Assembly (NCBI GenBank): GCA_018064455.1
Contig: JAGHVH010000008.1
Span: 1 to 64,000 of the forward strand
Origin: Candidatus Limimonas egerieequi
Lineage (GTDB): Bacteria > Bacillota > Clostridia > Oscillospirales > Acutalibacteraceae
Reading direction: 5' to 3'
Length of the DNA: 64,000 nt
Part shown: positions 1-9,000 of the stretch, one piece after another
Layout of the letters: the number at the start of each line of letters is the position of its first letter
How positions within the stretch are numbered: the first letter of the stretch is position 1
Translations under genes and position numbers: made by a program
The notes under the pieces: model-generated
The model's database searches: none
Seen by the model: the letters and a program-made list of their open reading frames with translations, nothing else
What the model was told of the DNA's origin: nothing

Positions 1-335
1 GGAGCGATGCATGTGTACATTGGATACTTTGTGTAAAGCTGGCCGTTTACCTTTCTGAAAAGGTTGTAACCGCGACCTTCTTTGTCGTTCTCCATGCGGA
101 ATGCTTTACCAACCCACTCAGGATTCATGAGAGGATTGTCGCATGAAAGATGCCATCCAAGATAGTCTCTAACGCTGTGGTGTGAAAGCTTTGTTGAGTG
201 GAATTCACCCTGCATTTCTTCCATTGTTGGAGCTGGGAGAGTCTTGAATAATTCCATGAGTTCTTCCTGTGAATAGTCCATTAAGTCATGAACACCATGG
301 AATAAAGTTTCTGTGTCTTTTTCAAATTTTGCCAT
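1..335 (-). CDS. Conserved protein of unknown function, 3' end cut by window
   Basis: An open frame of 111 codons runs from an ATG at 335-333 off the left edge, so the C-terminus is missing. A good AGGAGG-type site (complement of 342-347) precedes the start. The visible part is soluble, with no signal peptide. It contains a WVGKAF stretch, then GRGYNLFRK and KYPMYTCIA, with two neighbouring His residues near residue 52. I do not recognise the family with certainty; a distant relation to GXWXG/DUF4334-like proteins is possible but weak. It is divergent from the TetR regulator at 530, the usual arrangement for a regulator and its target, so TetR control is a reasonable inference. Confidence 0.7.
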   Translation of the reverse strand, partial: MAKFEKDTETLFHGVHDLMDYSQEELMELFKTLPAPTMEEMQGEFHSTKLSHHSVRDYLGWHLSCDNPLMNPEWVGKAFRMENDKEGRGYNLFRKVNGQLYTKYPMYTCIA

Positions 336-470
336 TTTAAATACCTCCGTTATAAATTACGCGTATGCGTGTCATGTTTATTTTAAAACAATTATATTAT
401 TATGTCTTGAAAGAAAGAATTTGGAAGAGTCCCGATTTGGACATTTTTGCAAATGCGTTCATATTAACAA

Positions 471-499
471 TTGCATTAGTGAAAGAAACTGTTTATAAT
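471..499 (+). promoter_or_regulatory. Promoter of the tetR-permease operon
   Basis: TTGCAT (471-476), 17 bp spacer, TATAAT (494-499), about 30 bp upstream of the chosen tetR start. The divergent gene's leader contains an ACGC/GCGT inverted arrangement near 359-371 that could be an operator; this is a guess. Confidence 0.65.
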
Positions 500-529
500 A
501 ATTCTTACCGTATGAGGGGATGTGTAAAA

Positions 530-1096
530 ATGAAATTGGACTTTCGCGCAGAATTGACTATGTCGCAAAAGAGGACAACAAAAATTATTGTTGAAACAAT
601 GTTTTTGCTTTTGACGAAAAAGTCGTTTGAGGAGATTACCGTACGCGAAATTTGTCGTATCGGTTTGATACCTAATTCAACATTTTACAATTATTTTGAG
701 GATAAATACGATGTGCTTCGTTGGGCATTTTTCAAAGAGGTATACAGATATTATCCTGAGGTTGATATAGTAATGAATCACTATGACAACATTGACAAAT
801 GCGCAGATGCAGTTTGTGATTTTATTGAGGAATATAAGGGCGTACTTACAAGGGTTGCAAAGAAAAACCCAATAAATGGTGCTTTTTATCAGATCATCAG
901 TCAGTGCTGCTATGATTTTGGCCTTATGATTGCAAAGAACTGCACTCGTGATAAGAATTTTGATTATCCATATGAGGTTGTATTTAGCAACTATGTAAAT
1001 GGTGTTTTAGGAGTTCTAAGTCAAACCTTCTATAATGGAAATACATATTCACGCAAACAAATTCATACTTATTTTACGGATTTGTATGCGAAATAA
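530..1096 (+). CDS. TetR/AcrR family transcriptional regulator
   Basis: Predicted one-component repressor of 188 residues. The N-terminal 50 residues hold the TetR helix-turn-helix: an ITVREIC recognition region followed by the typical STFYNYFEDKYDVL segment (roughly residues 30-55). The C-terminal all-helical part, which would bind the ligand, is not diagnostic. The open frame extends upstream to 365, but the ATG at 530 is chosen because GAGGGGA lies just ahead of it and the promoter -10 box is at 494-499, inside the longer frame. The permease follows after 24 bp, so the two are probably one transcript, and the regulator may control both it and the divergent left-edge gene. The effector is unknown. 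Confidence 0.85.
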   Translation: MKLDFRAELTMSQKRTTKIIVETMFLLLTKKSFEEITVREICRIGLIPNSTFYNYFEDKYDVLRWAFFKEVYRYYPEVDIVMNHYDNIDKCADAVCDFIEEYKGVLTRVAKKNPINGAFYQIISQCCYDFGLMIAKNCTRDKNFDYPYEVVFSNYVNGVLGVLSQTFYNGNTYSRKQIHTYFTDLYAK

Positions 1097-1120
1097 GATT
1101 TAACATGAGGAGAAAATAAA

Positions 1121-2518
1121 ATGCAAAGTCGTAATTATGGACTAGTTACTGCTATAACTATGATTACGGGTATTGTTATTGGTTCTGGTATTTTCTTCAA
1201 AGCCGATAACATCCTGGAATATGCAAACGGTAATGTATACCTTGGCATTATTATATTTGTAGTAGCAGCTATCGCAGTTGTATTTGGCGCTCTTACCATT
1301 TCACAACTTGCAATTCGAACAGACAAACCAGGTGGACTGGTTTCATACGCAGAGGACTTCGTTGGCACAGGTGCTGCAACAATGTTTGGTTGGTTTGAGA
1401 CATTCCTCTACCTTCCAACACTTGACGCTCTTGTGGCTTGGGCTTCTGGTATTTATATCAGCCAACTTCTTGGTTTCCAAGATTTCTCAGTAGGACGCAA
1501 TACAATAATTGGACTCATAGTTGTAACTGTGTTCTATATAATGAATGCATTATCAGCAAAAGCAGGTGGATTTTTCCAGAATGCATCAATGTTTATCAAG
1601 TTAATCCCACTTATTTTAATAGCAGTGTTAGGCCTTGTGTTTGGTAATCCAGGACCTGTTCTTTCTGGAGCATCAGGTGATGCATTTAGGGAGAGCGCAA
1701 AGGACCTTGCTTGGCTTGGTGCATTTGGACCTATTGCTTTTTCATATGACGGTTGGATTGTTTCAACATCCATCTGTCATGAGATTAAGAACAGCAAGAG
1801 GAATTTGCCACTTGCACTTACTTTCGCACCAATTGCGGTTCTTATAATTTATCTTGCATACTTCCTTGGACTTACGTCCTACCTTGGTGCGGATCAAGTT
1901 TTAGCTCTTGGTGATGATAGTGTATTTACGGCTGCGGTTAGCCTCTTTGGCCAGTTCGGTGCAAAACTTATCTTGGTTGCAGTTGTTATCTCAATCCTTG
2001 GTACAGTAAATGGTGTAAGCCTTGGTCTTATCAGACTTCCTTATTCACTTGCACTTCGTAACATGATGCCACTTTCTGAGTCATTCAAGAAGGAAAATGA
2101 AAAACTTGGTGGAATGCCAGTAAACTCAGCTTTCCTCGTATACGGTTTGACAATATTCTATTCAATTGTGAATTACCTTATCATGACAAGTGGCAATGAA
2201 TTTGTTGCTGGCCTTGATATTTCAGAGATTGCAATCTGCGTATTGTATCTCATTTACATTGCCCTTTATGTTGCTGTTATCAAACTTGCAAAGAAGGGTG
2301 AGATTAAGAACAAGTTCCTAGGTTATGTTGCACCAGTTTTGGCAACAATAGGTTCACTTATTATCTTCTCTGGTTCTGTAGTAAAACTTTCATTTGCAGT
2401 TTATGCTGCTGTATGTTTGACATTCCTTGGTATTGCTTATGCATACTACAAAAAGCACAAGGATGAAATCGTTGTTAAGACAGACGAAGATTTCCACGCA
2501 GAAACAGATAAAGCATAA
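1121..2518 (+). CDS. APC superfamily amino acid permease
   Basis: Integral membrane transporter of 465 residues with about 12 hydrophobic segments, matching the usual length for amino acid/polyamine antiporters and permeases. The first helix has the family signature TGIVIGSGIFF (residues 16-26), where the unwound Gly-rich part binds the substrate amino group and carboxylate. A conserved ASGIYISQLLGF-type loop and an AFDG-like FSYDGW segment in helix 6 also fit. GAGGAG at 1107-1112 supports the start. It is cotranscribed with the TetR regulator. The substrate cannot be read from sequence; serine/threonine exchangers and other neutral amino acid carriers are the nearest match by general appearance. 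The C-terminal 20 residues are charged and cytoplasmic. Confidence 0.85.
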   Translation: MQSRNYGLVTAITMITGIVIGSGIFFKADNILEYANGNVYLGIIIFVVAAIAVVFGALTISQLAIRTDKPGGLVSYAEDFVGTGAATMFGWFETFLYLPTLDALVAWASGIYISQLLGFQDFSVGRNTIIGLIVVTVFYIMNALSAKAGGFFQNASMFIKLIPLILIAVLGLVFGNPGPVLSGASGDAFRESAKDLAWLGAFGPIAFSYDGWIVSTSICHEIKNSKRNLPLALTFAPIAVLIIYLAYFLGLTSYLGADQVLALGDDSVFTAAVSLFGQFGAKLILVAVVISILGTVNGVSLGLIRLPYSLALRNMMPLSESFKKENEKLGGMPVNSAFLVYGLTIFYSIVNYLIMTSGNEFVAGLDISEIAICVLYLIYIALYVAVIKLAKKGEIKNKFLGYVAPVLATIGSLIIFSGSVVKLSFAVYAAVCLTFLGIAYAYYKKHKDEIVVKTDEDFHAETDKA

Positions 2519-2523
2519 AAGAA

Positions 2524-2550
2524 AATGCTCGGTGGATTCCACCGAGCATT
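2524..2550. terminator. Bidirectional terminator between permease and nucleosidase-like gene
   Basis: A perfect 12-bp stem (2524-2535 with 2539-2550) with a 3-nt loop, flanked by A-rich sequence on the left and T-rich on the right, lies between convergent genes. Confidence 0.85.
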
Positions 2551-2563
2551 GTTTTGTTATGGG

Positions 2564-3325
2564 CTATTCTAGTATTTCATCAATCATAAGTTTTACGAAT
2601 TCGCAGCTAGTGTAGGCTGCGAATTTTTGATATACATCGGATTTACGGCTATCTGCGAAATCGCAGATGCTTTTTGCGATGATAGGGTAAGGCTTTGGCT
2701 CTGTTGCGTGGGAAGCGGCGTAGGCTACGCCGTAGCCCTCCATCTCGAGACCCTTTGTGTTTTCAAAGGTCGCATGGATTTGTTTGTCGAGGATGGAGCG
2801 GTTCGCAACAACCGCCGAGCCACTGGCCATCGCGCCAACGTGGACGTGAGTCTCGTTGAGTTTGGAGTTGATAGCCTTATCAAAGTAAGGGATAAGTTTG
2901 CTATCAACTGTTACGGACGTTGGCCTTGGCAAAAAGCCGATTTCGCCAAAGATAATCGATGCCTCTTCCTTTGGAACGTACTTACCATTTGAGTAGTTCC
3001 AAATGAGGTCGGCAAGGATTACGTCGCCATACATCTGGTCGTCGCTTGATTCAGTGAGGGCACCAGCAGCGATACCTGGCATAATGACATATTTTGGCCT
3101 AAAGTGATCGATGAGTTTCATAGTAAGGGTTGCAGATGCAGTCATACCCATCTCATCCTGCTTTGCTGCATAAATGAGTAGGTTGTTTTTTTGATCTTCT
3201 GCTTTGTAATAGATTTGATCATCGTCGTCGAATTTAACCTCTGACCAGTCATACATACGCATGACTGCTTCTTCCTCGGTGTCGGTGACATATATTAAAG
3301 CTGCAAATGATTTGTAGTTTTCCAT
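2564..3325 (-). CDS. Nucleoside phosphorylase family protein (MTA/SAH nucleosidase-like)
   Basis: A 253-residue cytosolic protein of the PNP/UDP phosphorylase fold. Diagnostic parts are VIMPGIAAGA (residues about 82-91), the GAMASGSAVVA segment corresponding to the substrate loop, the GLEMEGYGVAYAA helix carrying the Met-Glu that contacts the ribose, and SICDFADSRKSD, which holds the Asp acting on the purine N7. These match 5'-methylthioadenosine/S-adenosylhomocysteine nucleosidases more closely than true phosphorylases. The N-terminal 30 residues (DTEEEAVM...) look unlike standard MtnN, and related domains are also used in receptor-like proteins, so the substrate is uncertain. It is monocistronic, ends at a bidirectional terminator, and has GGGGGA ahead of its start. 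Confidence 0.75.
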   Translation of the reverse strand: MENYKSFAALIYVTDTEEEAVMRMYDWSEVKFDDDDQIYYKAEDQKNNLLIYAAKQDEMGMTASATLTMKLIDHFRPKYVIMPGIAAGALTESSDDQMYGDVILADLIWNYSNGKYVPKEEASIIFGEIGFLPRPTSVTVDSKLIPYFDKAINSKLNETHVHVGAMASGSAVVANRSILDKQIHATFENTKGLEMEGYGVAYAASHATEPKPYPIIAKSICDFADSRKSDVYQKFAAYTSCEFVKLMIDEILE

Positions 3326-3342
3326 ACAACTTCCCCCACGTT

Positions 3343-3372
3343 AGTCTAATAAAAATATATCATATTGTTCAA
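3343..3372 (-). promoter_or_regulatory. Promoter of the nucleosidase-like gene
   Basis: On the minus strand, TTGAAC (3372-3367), 18 bp, TAGACT (3348-3343), 18 bp upstream of the start codon. Confidence 0.5.
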
Positions 3373-3390
3373 ATTATTAAAAGTGTAGTA

Positions 3391-3419
3391 TTTAATTTGT
3401 TTCTGAAATCTTATATAAT
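3391..3419 (+). promoter_or_regulatory. Probable promoter of the acyltransferase gene
   Basis: A consensus TATAAT (3414-3419) preceded at 17 bp by a weak TTTAAT (3391-3396), 38 bp ahead of the ATG at 3457. Confidence 0.5.
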
Positions 3420-3456
3420 ATATTCATATTCTTTATGGCAAACCAAGGAGATATAT

Positions 3457-4626
3457 ATGGAGAAAAGTAAGGATAAGATTCGCCATGAAAAAGTGTGGTC
3501 GTTTTTACAGGTTTTAAACAGACCCCTGATGAAATATCTTTTTGACGAATCATTTGATGAAATAGATGTTGATGGTCCATTCCTTCTTATTGCAAATCAC
3601 TCTACGGATTTGGACCCACTTATATTGGCATCGTGTTTTCCAAGAAATCAGCTCTACTTCGTAGCATCAGAGCATATCTTTAGACTTGGAGTTGTTTCTA
3701 AAGCACTTGAATGGCTCGTTGCACCTATTCCAAGGAAAAAGGCATCGTCCGGTGCGGACACCGTTAAGATGTGCCTCCGTCGCCTCAAGGCTGGCGATAG
3801 CGTAGGTCTTATGGCAGAGGGAGAGGCAACATGGAACGGCGTGTCAACGGACGTGTTCTCTGCGACGGGCAAGCTCGTAAAGAGCAGCGGCGCATCGCTT
3901 GTAACAGTTCGTATTAGTGGTGCATATCTTTCAAACCCACGTTGGGGAAATGGATTTAGACGTGGCAAGGTTGAGGCTCGTCTTGTGCATATTTACTCGC
4001 CAGAGGAGATTGAGGCAATGAGTGCTTCAGAGGTGCTCGATGCTATCAATCATGATATATATGAAAACTGCTGGGAACGCCAAGCAGAAAATCCAGTTAA
4101 GTTTTTAGGTGATAATAGGGCGGAGCACATCGAGCGGGCAGTTTTCCTTTGCCCATCATGCAAGGGTGTTAGCACAATTGCTAGCGAAGGCAATTACTTT
4201 AAATGTCGTGATTGTGGATTCCACGGTATGGTTACGGAACTTGGTACATTTGAGGGAGTCAATATGATTCCTAATATGTATGAGTGGGATAAATGGCAGT
4301 TTGAAACTCTTAAAAATATGGACTTTAAGCAAAGCAACCGCGATGGCGTATTATTCTTTGACTCAGATGTTTTATTGACTCAAATATTAAAGGGACATGA
4401 GACCAAGGTAATCGGCGATAATTTTGAACTTTGCCAATATGGTGATAAACTCACCTGTGGTATGTGTACTTTTGATATGAGTAAGATTACTAATATGTCA
4501 ATGGTTCAAGCAAAGCGATTATTACTTTCTTATGAGGGAAGCTATTTTGAAATAAAGGCTAATAACATCACATCACTTAGAAAGTATTTAGGTTATTGGC
4601 AGAACAAGACATGGGAGGTGGAGTAA
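3457..4626 (+). CDS. PlsC-type acyltransferase with C-terminal zinc ribbon
   Basis: A 389-residue protein. The N-terminal half is a 1-acyl-glycerol-3-phosphate acyltransferase-like domain with the NHxxxxD signature (ANHSTDLDP, about residues 46-54). A later GEATWNG block stands where the family's glycerophosphate-binding EGT(R) block is found. After the domain comes a four-cysteine ribbon (CPSCKG ... CRDCG, about residues 228-250) and a beta-rich tail with no match I know. The start is ATG 3457, with AAGGAG at 3445-3450; the frame runs further upstream but crosses the promoter. The symporter starts one base after this gene's stop, so they share an operon. It probably acts on phospholipid precursors at the membrane face; the zinc ribbon fusion is unusual for PlsC. 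Confidence 0.75.
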   Translation: MEKSKDKIRHEKVWSFLQVLNRPLMKYLFDESFDEIDVDGPFLLIANHSTDLDPLILASCFPRNQLYFVASEHIFRLGVVSKALEWLVAPIPRKKASSGADTVKMCLRRLKAGDSVGLMAEGEATWNGVSTDVFSATGKLVKSSGASLVTVRISGAYLSNPRWGNGFRRGKVEARLVHIYSPEEIEAMSASEVLDAINHDIYENCWERQAENPVKFLGDNRAEHIERAVFLCPSCKGVSTIASEGNYFKCRDCGFHGMVTELGTFEGVNMIPNMYEWDKWQFETLKNMDFKQSNRDGVLFFDSDVLLTQILKGHETKVIGDNFELCQYGDKLTCGMCTFDMSKITNMSMVQAKRLLLSYEGSYFEIKANNITSLRKYLGYWQNKTWEVE

Positions 4627-6030
4627 TTGGATTTCTCTAGCATGACAGTTTGGACTTTTGTAATACAGATGGGTATTGTTTTTGCAGCGCTTCTTTTTGC
4701 GAACTTTCTTCGTCAACATAGCCCAGTTGTTAAAAACAGTTTGATGCCTGTTGCAGTATTGGCAGGATTTATGGTTCTTGCTTTAAAGTATATTGGACGA
4801 GGATTTGGTTTTGACTTCTTAAATGGCGAACTCTATGAGATGATTGTTTATCATGCAATCGCACTTGGCTTTATAGCAATGACGCTTAGGACGACAGACG
4901 ATTCCAAAGAGGACGCGGTTAAATTTACTGGACTTCGTTCAGGTGCAATTATTGTAAGTACCTATTTGGTTCAGGGCATTGTTGGTCTTGCTGTTACTAT
5001 CGGATTGGCACTTACAGTTATGCCAAACCTCTTCCCAGCTGCAGGCCTTTTGCTCCCAATGGGATTTGGCCAGGGACCTGGTCAGGCAAACAACGTTGGT
5101 ACAACTTATGAGGCAGCAGGTTTTGCTGGTGGTCGAAGCTTTGGTCTCGCCATTGCCGCTTGCGGATATGTCATTGCTTGTACTATAGGTGTTGTTATCC
5201 TTAACATCCTACGTCACAGAGGCAAATTGATGCCACGCGGAGAGGCAAAGGCTGAGGAAGTTAGCGTAAGCTACTTCCAAGGTGAGGATGAACTTCCTGT
5301 ATCCGATTCAATTGATAGGCTTTCAATTCAGCTGTCACTTGTATTTGTTGTATACCTTATTACATATGCTGTAACTGTAGGACTTACAACATTTATGACA
5401 TCAATAGGACTTGGCGATATGCTCAATTCAATCCTTTGGGGATTCAACTTTATCATCGCATCTGTAGTTGCAATTTTGGTTCGTATTTTCTTTAAACAAG
5501 GAACAGAGAAGAAGTTTATTAAAAAGCAGTATCAAAACAACTATCTTTTAAATCGTATCTCTGGTTTCTTTTTTGATATTATGATTGTATGCGGCATTGC
5601 ATCAATTGATGTAGAGGACCTCCACGGACTATTTGTTCCATTTATTTTGATGGCAGCATTGGGCGGTGTTCTCACTTGGGTTTGGCTCACAGTTGTATGT
5701 AAGCAGGTTTATAAAGGATACTTCTATGAGGGACTTCTCTCAATGTTTGGAATGCTTACGGGTACAATTGGTTCTGGTGTATTGCTCCTTCGTGAGATAG
5801 ATCCAAACTATGAAACACCTGCTGCAAATAATTTGGTTGTAGGCAGTTCGTTTGGCATCTTGTTTGGTGCGCCAATGCTAATACTTATCGGCATTGCAAA
5901 GGCAGGACTTTCCAAGTCGCTTTTGACACTTGGACTGGTTGCAGCGTATTTGATTATACTTGCGGCAATAATCTTCTTTGTAAAGCCAAAAGAACAAGCT
6001 GGTGTGCCTGCTGAAAAAATTGAAGAATAA
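4627..6030 (+). CDS. GltS-like sodium:glutamate symporter family (ESS) protein
   Basis: A 467-residue integral membrane protein with about 11-12 hydrophobic segments. The Gly-rich GFGQGPGQANNVGTTYEAAG stretch around residue 145 matches the re-entrant-loop region of GltS-type Na+/glutamate symporters, and a second inverted half is suggested by the GMLTGTIGSG region near residue 380. It is longer than E. coli GltS (about 400 residues) because of a charged cytoplasmic insert near residues 200-230. The start is TTG at 4627, immediately after the stop of the acyltransferase, with GGAGGTG six bases ahead; the next ATG (4642) is too far from that site. Coupling to the acyltransferase gene is translational. 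Substrate specificity is inferred only at family level. Confidence 0.75.
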   Translation: MDFSSMTVWTFVIQMGIVFAALLFANFLRQHSPVVKNSLMPVAVLAGFMVLALKYIGRGFGFDFLNGELYEMIVYHAIALGFIAMTLRTTDDSKEDAVKFTGLRSGAIIVSTYLVQGIVGLAVTIGLALTVMPNLFPAAGLLLPMGFGQGPGQANNVGTTYEAAGFAGGRSFGLAIAACGYVIACTIGVVILNILRHRGKLMPRGEAKAEEVSVSYFQGEDELPVSDSIDRLSIQLSLVFVVYLITYAVTVGLTTFMTSIGLGDMLNSILWGFNFIIASVVAILVRIFFKQGTEKKFIKKQYQNNYLLNRISGFFFDIMIVCGIASIDVEDLHGLFVPFILMAALGGVLTWVWLTVVCKQVYKGYFYEGLLSMFGMLTGTIGSGVLLLREIDPNYETPAANNLVVGSSFGILFGAPMLILIGIAKAGLSKSLLTLGLVAAYLIILAAIIFFVKPKEQAGVPAEKIEE

Positions 6031-6035
6031 AAAAT

Positions 6036-6061
6036 CCCGGTTTAGGAAATCCTAAACCGGG
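6036..6061. terminator. Bidirectional terminator between symporter and ileS
   Basis: An 11-bp perfect stem (6036-6046 with 6051-6061) with a 4-nt loop, A-tract on one side and T-tract on the other, lies between convergent genes. Confidence 0.85.
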
Positions 6062-6075
6062 TTTTCTTATGTCTT

Positions 6076-9000
6076 TTAGTTTTTCTTGACGCCAAGTTTG
6101 GTGTCTTCGCCGTTGATGTTCCAATCAGCTTGATATCCGTCGAGTGAGCCTATGATGATTTCATCACAGAGTACATCGCCGATGATAGCAGCCTTGTTGT
6201 TTTCAACGATAGACTTAATCTTGTCTGTGCCGTCAACATAGATGTTGATGCGGTCCATAACCTCAAAGCCTGCGTCCTTACGCATTGTCTGAACTTTGGA
6301 GATTATCTCACGAACAAAGCCCTCTGTGATGAGTTCTTCTGTGAGTGTTGTATCAATAGCAACTGTAACACCAAAGTCAGAAAGTGAGTGGTAACCTTCC
6401 TTCTGAGTTGTCTCGATAAGGAGGTCTTCCTCTGAAAGTTCAATCTCGCCAATTGAGATTGTAAGTTTAAGTACGCCATTGCTATCAAGCTCATCCTTAG
6501 CCTTAGAACCATCGAGGCCCTGGAGTGCTTCACGGACTTCGCCAAGCTGCTTGCCGTACTTTGGACCAAGAGTTCTCATCTGTGGCTTAAAGCTGTATGA
6601 GAGGAGGTCGGCTGCATCGTTTACGAACTGAACATTCTTGATGTTGAGTTCTTCCTTGATGATGTCGGTGCAGTATGTGTCGAGATCTTTGTTTGCCTTT
6701 ACATACATGTTGCCAAGTGGCTGACGGTTCTTGATGTTAGAACCGTTACGGCATGCACGGCCAAGACCAACAATCTGGAGAACCTCTTCCATGTTTGCTT
6801 CAAGCTCCTCATTAATCCACTCAGCCTTAACTTCTGGGAAGTCGCAGAGGTGGATAGAGATTGGAGCAGATGGATCAAGCTCGCGAACGAGATTCTGATA
6901 GATGTCTTCTGCCATAAATGGAATCATTGGAGCAGCTGTCTTGATAGTAGTAACAAGAGCAGTGTAGAGAGTCATGTAGGCATTGATTTTGTCCCCTGTC
7001 ATCTCTGTTGCCCAGAAACGCTCACGGCAACGACGAACATACCAGTTTGAAAGCTCGTCAATAAAGTCAGAAATATATTTTGCTGCTTCTGGAATGCGAT
7101 AATTTTCAAGGTTCTCGTCAACGCCCTTAATCATTGATTGGAGTTTTGAGAGACACCACTTATCCATTGTGGATAAGCTGTCATAGTTTATCTCATACTT
7201 TGAAGCATCAAAGTTGTCGATGTTTGCATAGAGTACAAAGAATGCATATGTATTCCAAAGTGTACCCATAACCTTGCGCTGGCCCTCTGTTACTGCCTTG
7301 CCGTAGAAACGGTTTGGAAGCCAAGGTGCTGAGTTGGTATAGAAATACCAACGGATAGCATCAGCGCCGTATGTCTCAAGTGCATCGAATGGGTCAACTG
7401 CGTTGCCTTTTGACTTGGACATCTTCTGGCCGTTCTCATCCTGTACGTGGCCAAGAACGATAACGTTCTTGAAAGGTGCCTTGTTAAACATAAGTGTTGA
7501 GATAGCAAGAAGGGAATAGAACCAACCTCGAGTCTGGTCAACTGCTTCAGAGATGAAGTCAGCTGGGAACTGTTGCTCAAAGAGATCCTGATTTTCAAAT
7601 GGATAATGGTGCTGAGCAAATGGCATTGAACCAGAGTCGAACCAGCAGTCGATTACTTCTGGAACGCGATGCATTTCCTTGCCACATTCTGGGCACTTAA
7701 TAGTTACTGCATCAATGAACGGGCGATGGAGTTCGATATCATCTGGGCAGTTGTCAGACATGCTCTTGAGTTCCTCAATAGAACCGATTGCATGACGGTG
7801 ACCACATTCACATTCCCAAACGTTAAGTGGAGTACCCCAGTAACGGTTTCTTGAGATTGCCCAGTCCTGAACGTTCTCAAGCCAGTCGCCAAAGCGTCCC
7901 TTACCGATGCTTTCTGGAATCCAGTTGATTGTGTTGTTGTTCTTGATAAGGTCATCACGTACGTCTGTCATCTTGATGTACCAAGACTCACGTGCGTAAT
8001 AGATAAGTGGAGTGTCGCAACGCCAGCAGTGTGGGTAGCTGTGCTCAAACTTTGGAGCAGCAAAGAGGAGACCCTTGGCATCGAGTGCCTTTAATACGTC
8101 TGGGTCAGCATCTTTAACGAATTTGCCAGCAAATTCTGTTTCCTCTGTCATGTTACCCTTGCCGTCTACGAACTGGATAAATGGGAGGTCGTACTTACGA
8201 CCAACCTGAGCATCGTCTTCACCGAAAGCAGGAGCAAGGTGAACGATACCAGTACCATCTGTCATAGTTACATATGAGTCACAGCATACAAAGAATGCTT
8301 TCTTGTGCTGCTTCTCAACTGATGGCTTTGCGCAATCAAAGAGTGGCTCGTACTCCTTGTACTCTAAATCAGAGCCCTTCATTGTTTCAAGAATCTCGTA
8401 TGCCTTTTCATCGCCCTCTGTAAGTGAGCTTAAGTTAGCATCGAGAAGTGCTGTTGCAAGGTAATATGTATAGCCGTCAGCTGCCTTTACCTTGGCATAC
8501 TCGTCATCTGGGTTAACACAGAGTGCAACGTTTGATGGGAGTGTCCATGGAGTTGTTGTCCAAACGAGGAAGTATGCATCCTCGCCAACAACCTTCATGC
8601 GAGCAATAGCAGAACGTTCTTTAACGTCCTTGTATCCCTGAGCAACTTCGTGTGAAGAAAGTGGTGTGCCACAACGTGGGCAGTAAGGAACAATTTTGAA
8701 TCCCTTGTACATAAGGCCCTTGTCGTAAATCTGCTTTAATGCCCACCACTCAGACTCGATGTAGTCGTTGTGATAAGTAACATATGGGTTGTCCATATCG
8801 GCCCAGAAACCAACTGTGCCGGAGAAGTCCTCCCACATGCCTTTATATTTCCATACGTTCTCTTTGCACTTTCCGATAAAAGGCTCAAGTCCGTATGCTT
8901 CGATTTGTTCTTTGCCGTCGATTCCGATTTCCTTTTCAACTTCGAGCTCAACTGGGAGACCGTGTGTGTCCCAACCAGCCTTACGTGGAACGTAGTATCC

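Noticed and set aside
365-529. N-terminal extension of the TetR protein
   Set aside because: The extension crosses a consensus promoter (471-499), lacks a ribosome site, and TetR proteins begin near the helix-turn-helix; ATG 530 is well placed.
1278-1647. Overlapping open frames inside the permease gene
   Set aside because: These are out-of-frame shadows of a clear membrane protein gene and have no ribosome sites or family features.
3307-3456. 50-residue N-terminal extension of the acyltransferase
   Set aside because: No ribosome site, and it includes the promoter TATAAT at 3414-3419; AAGGAG supports ATG 3457.
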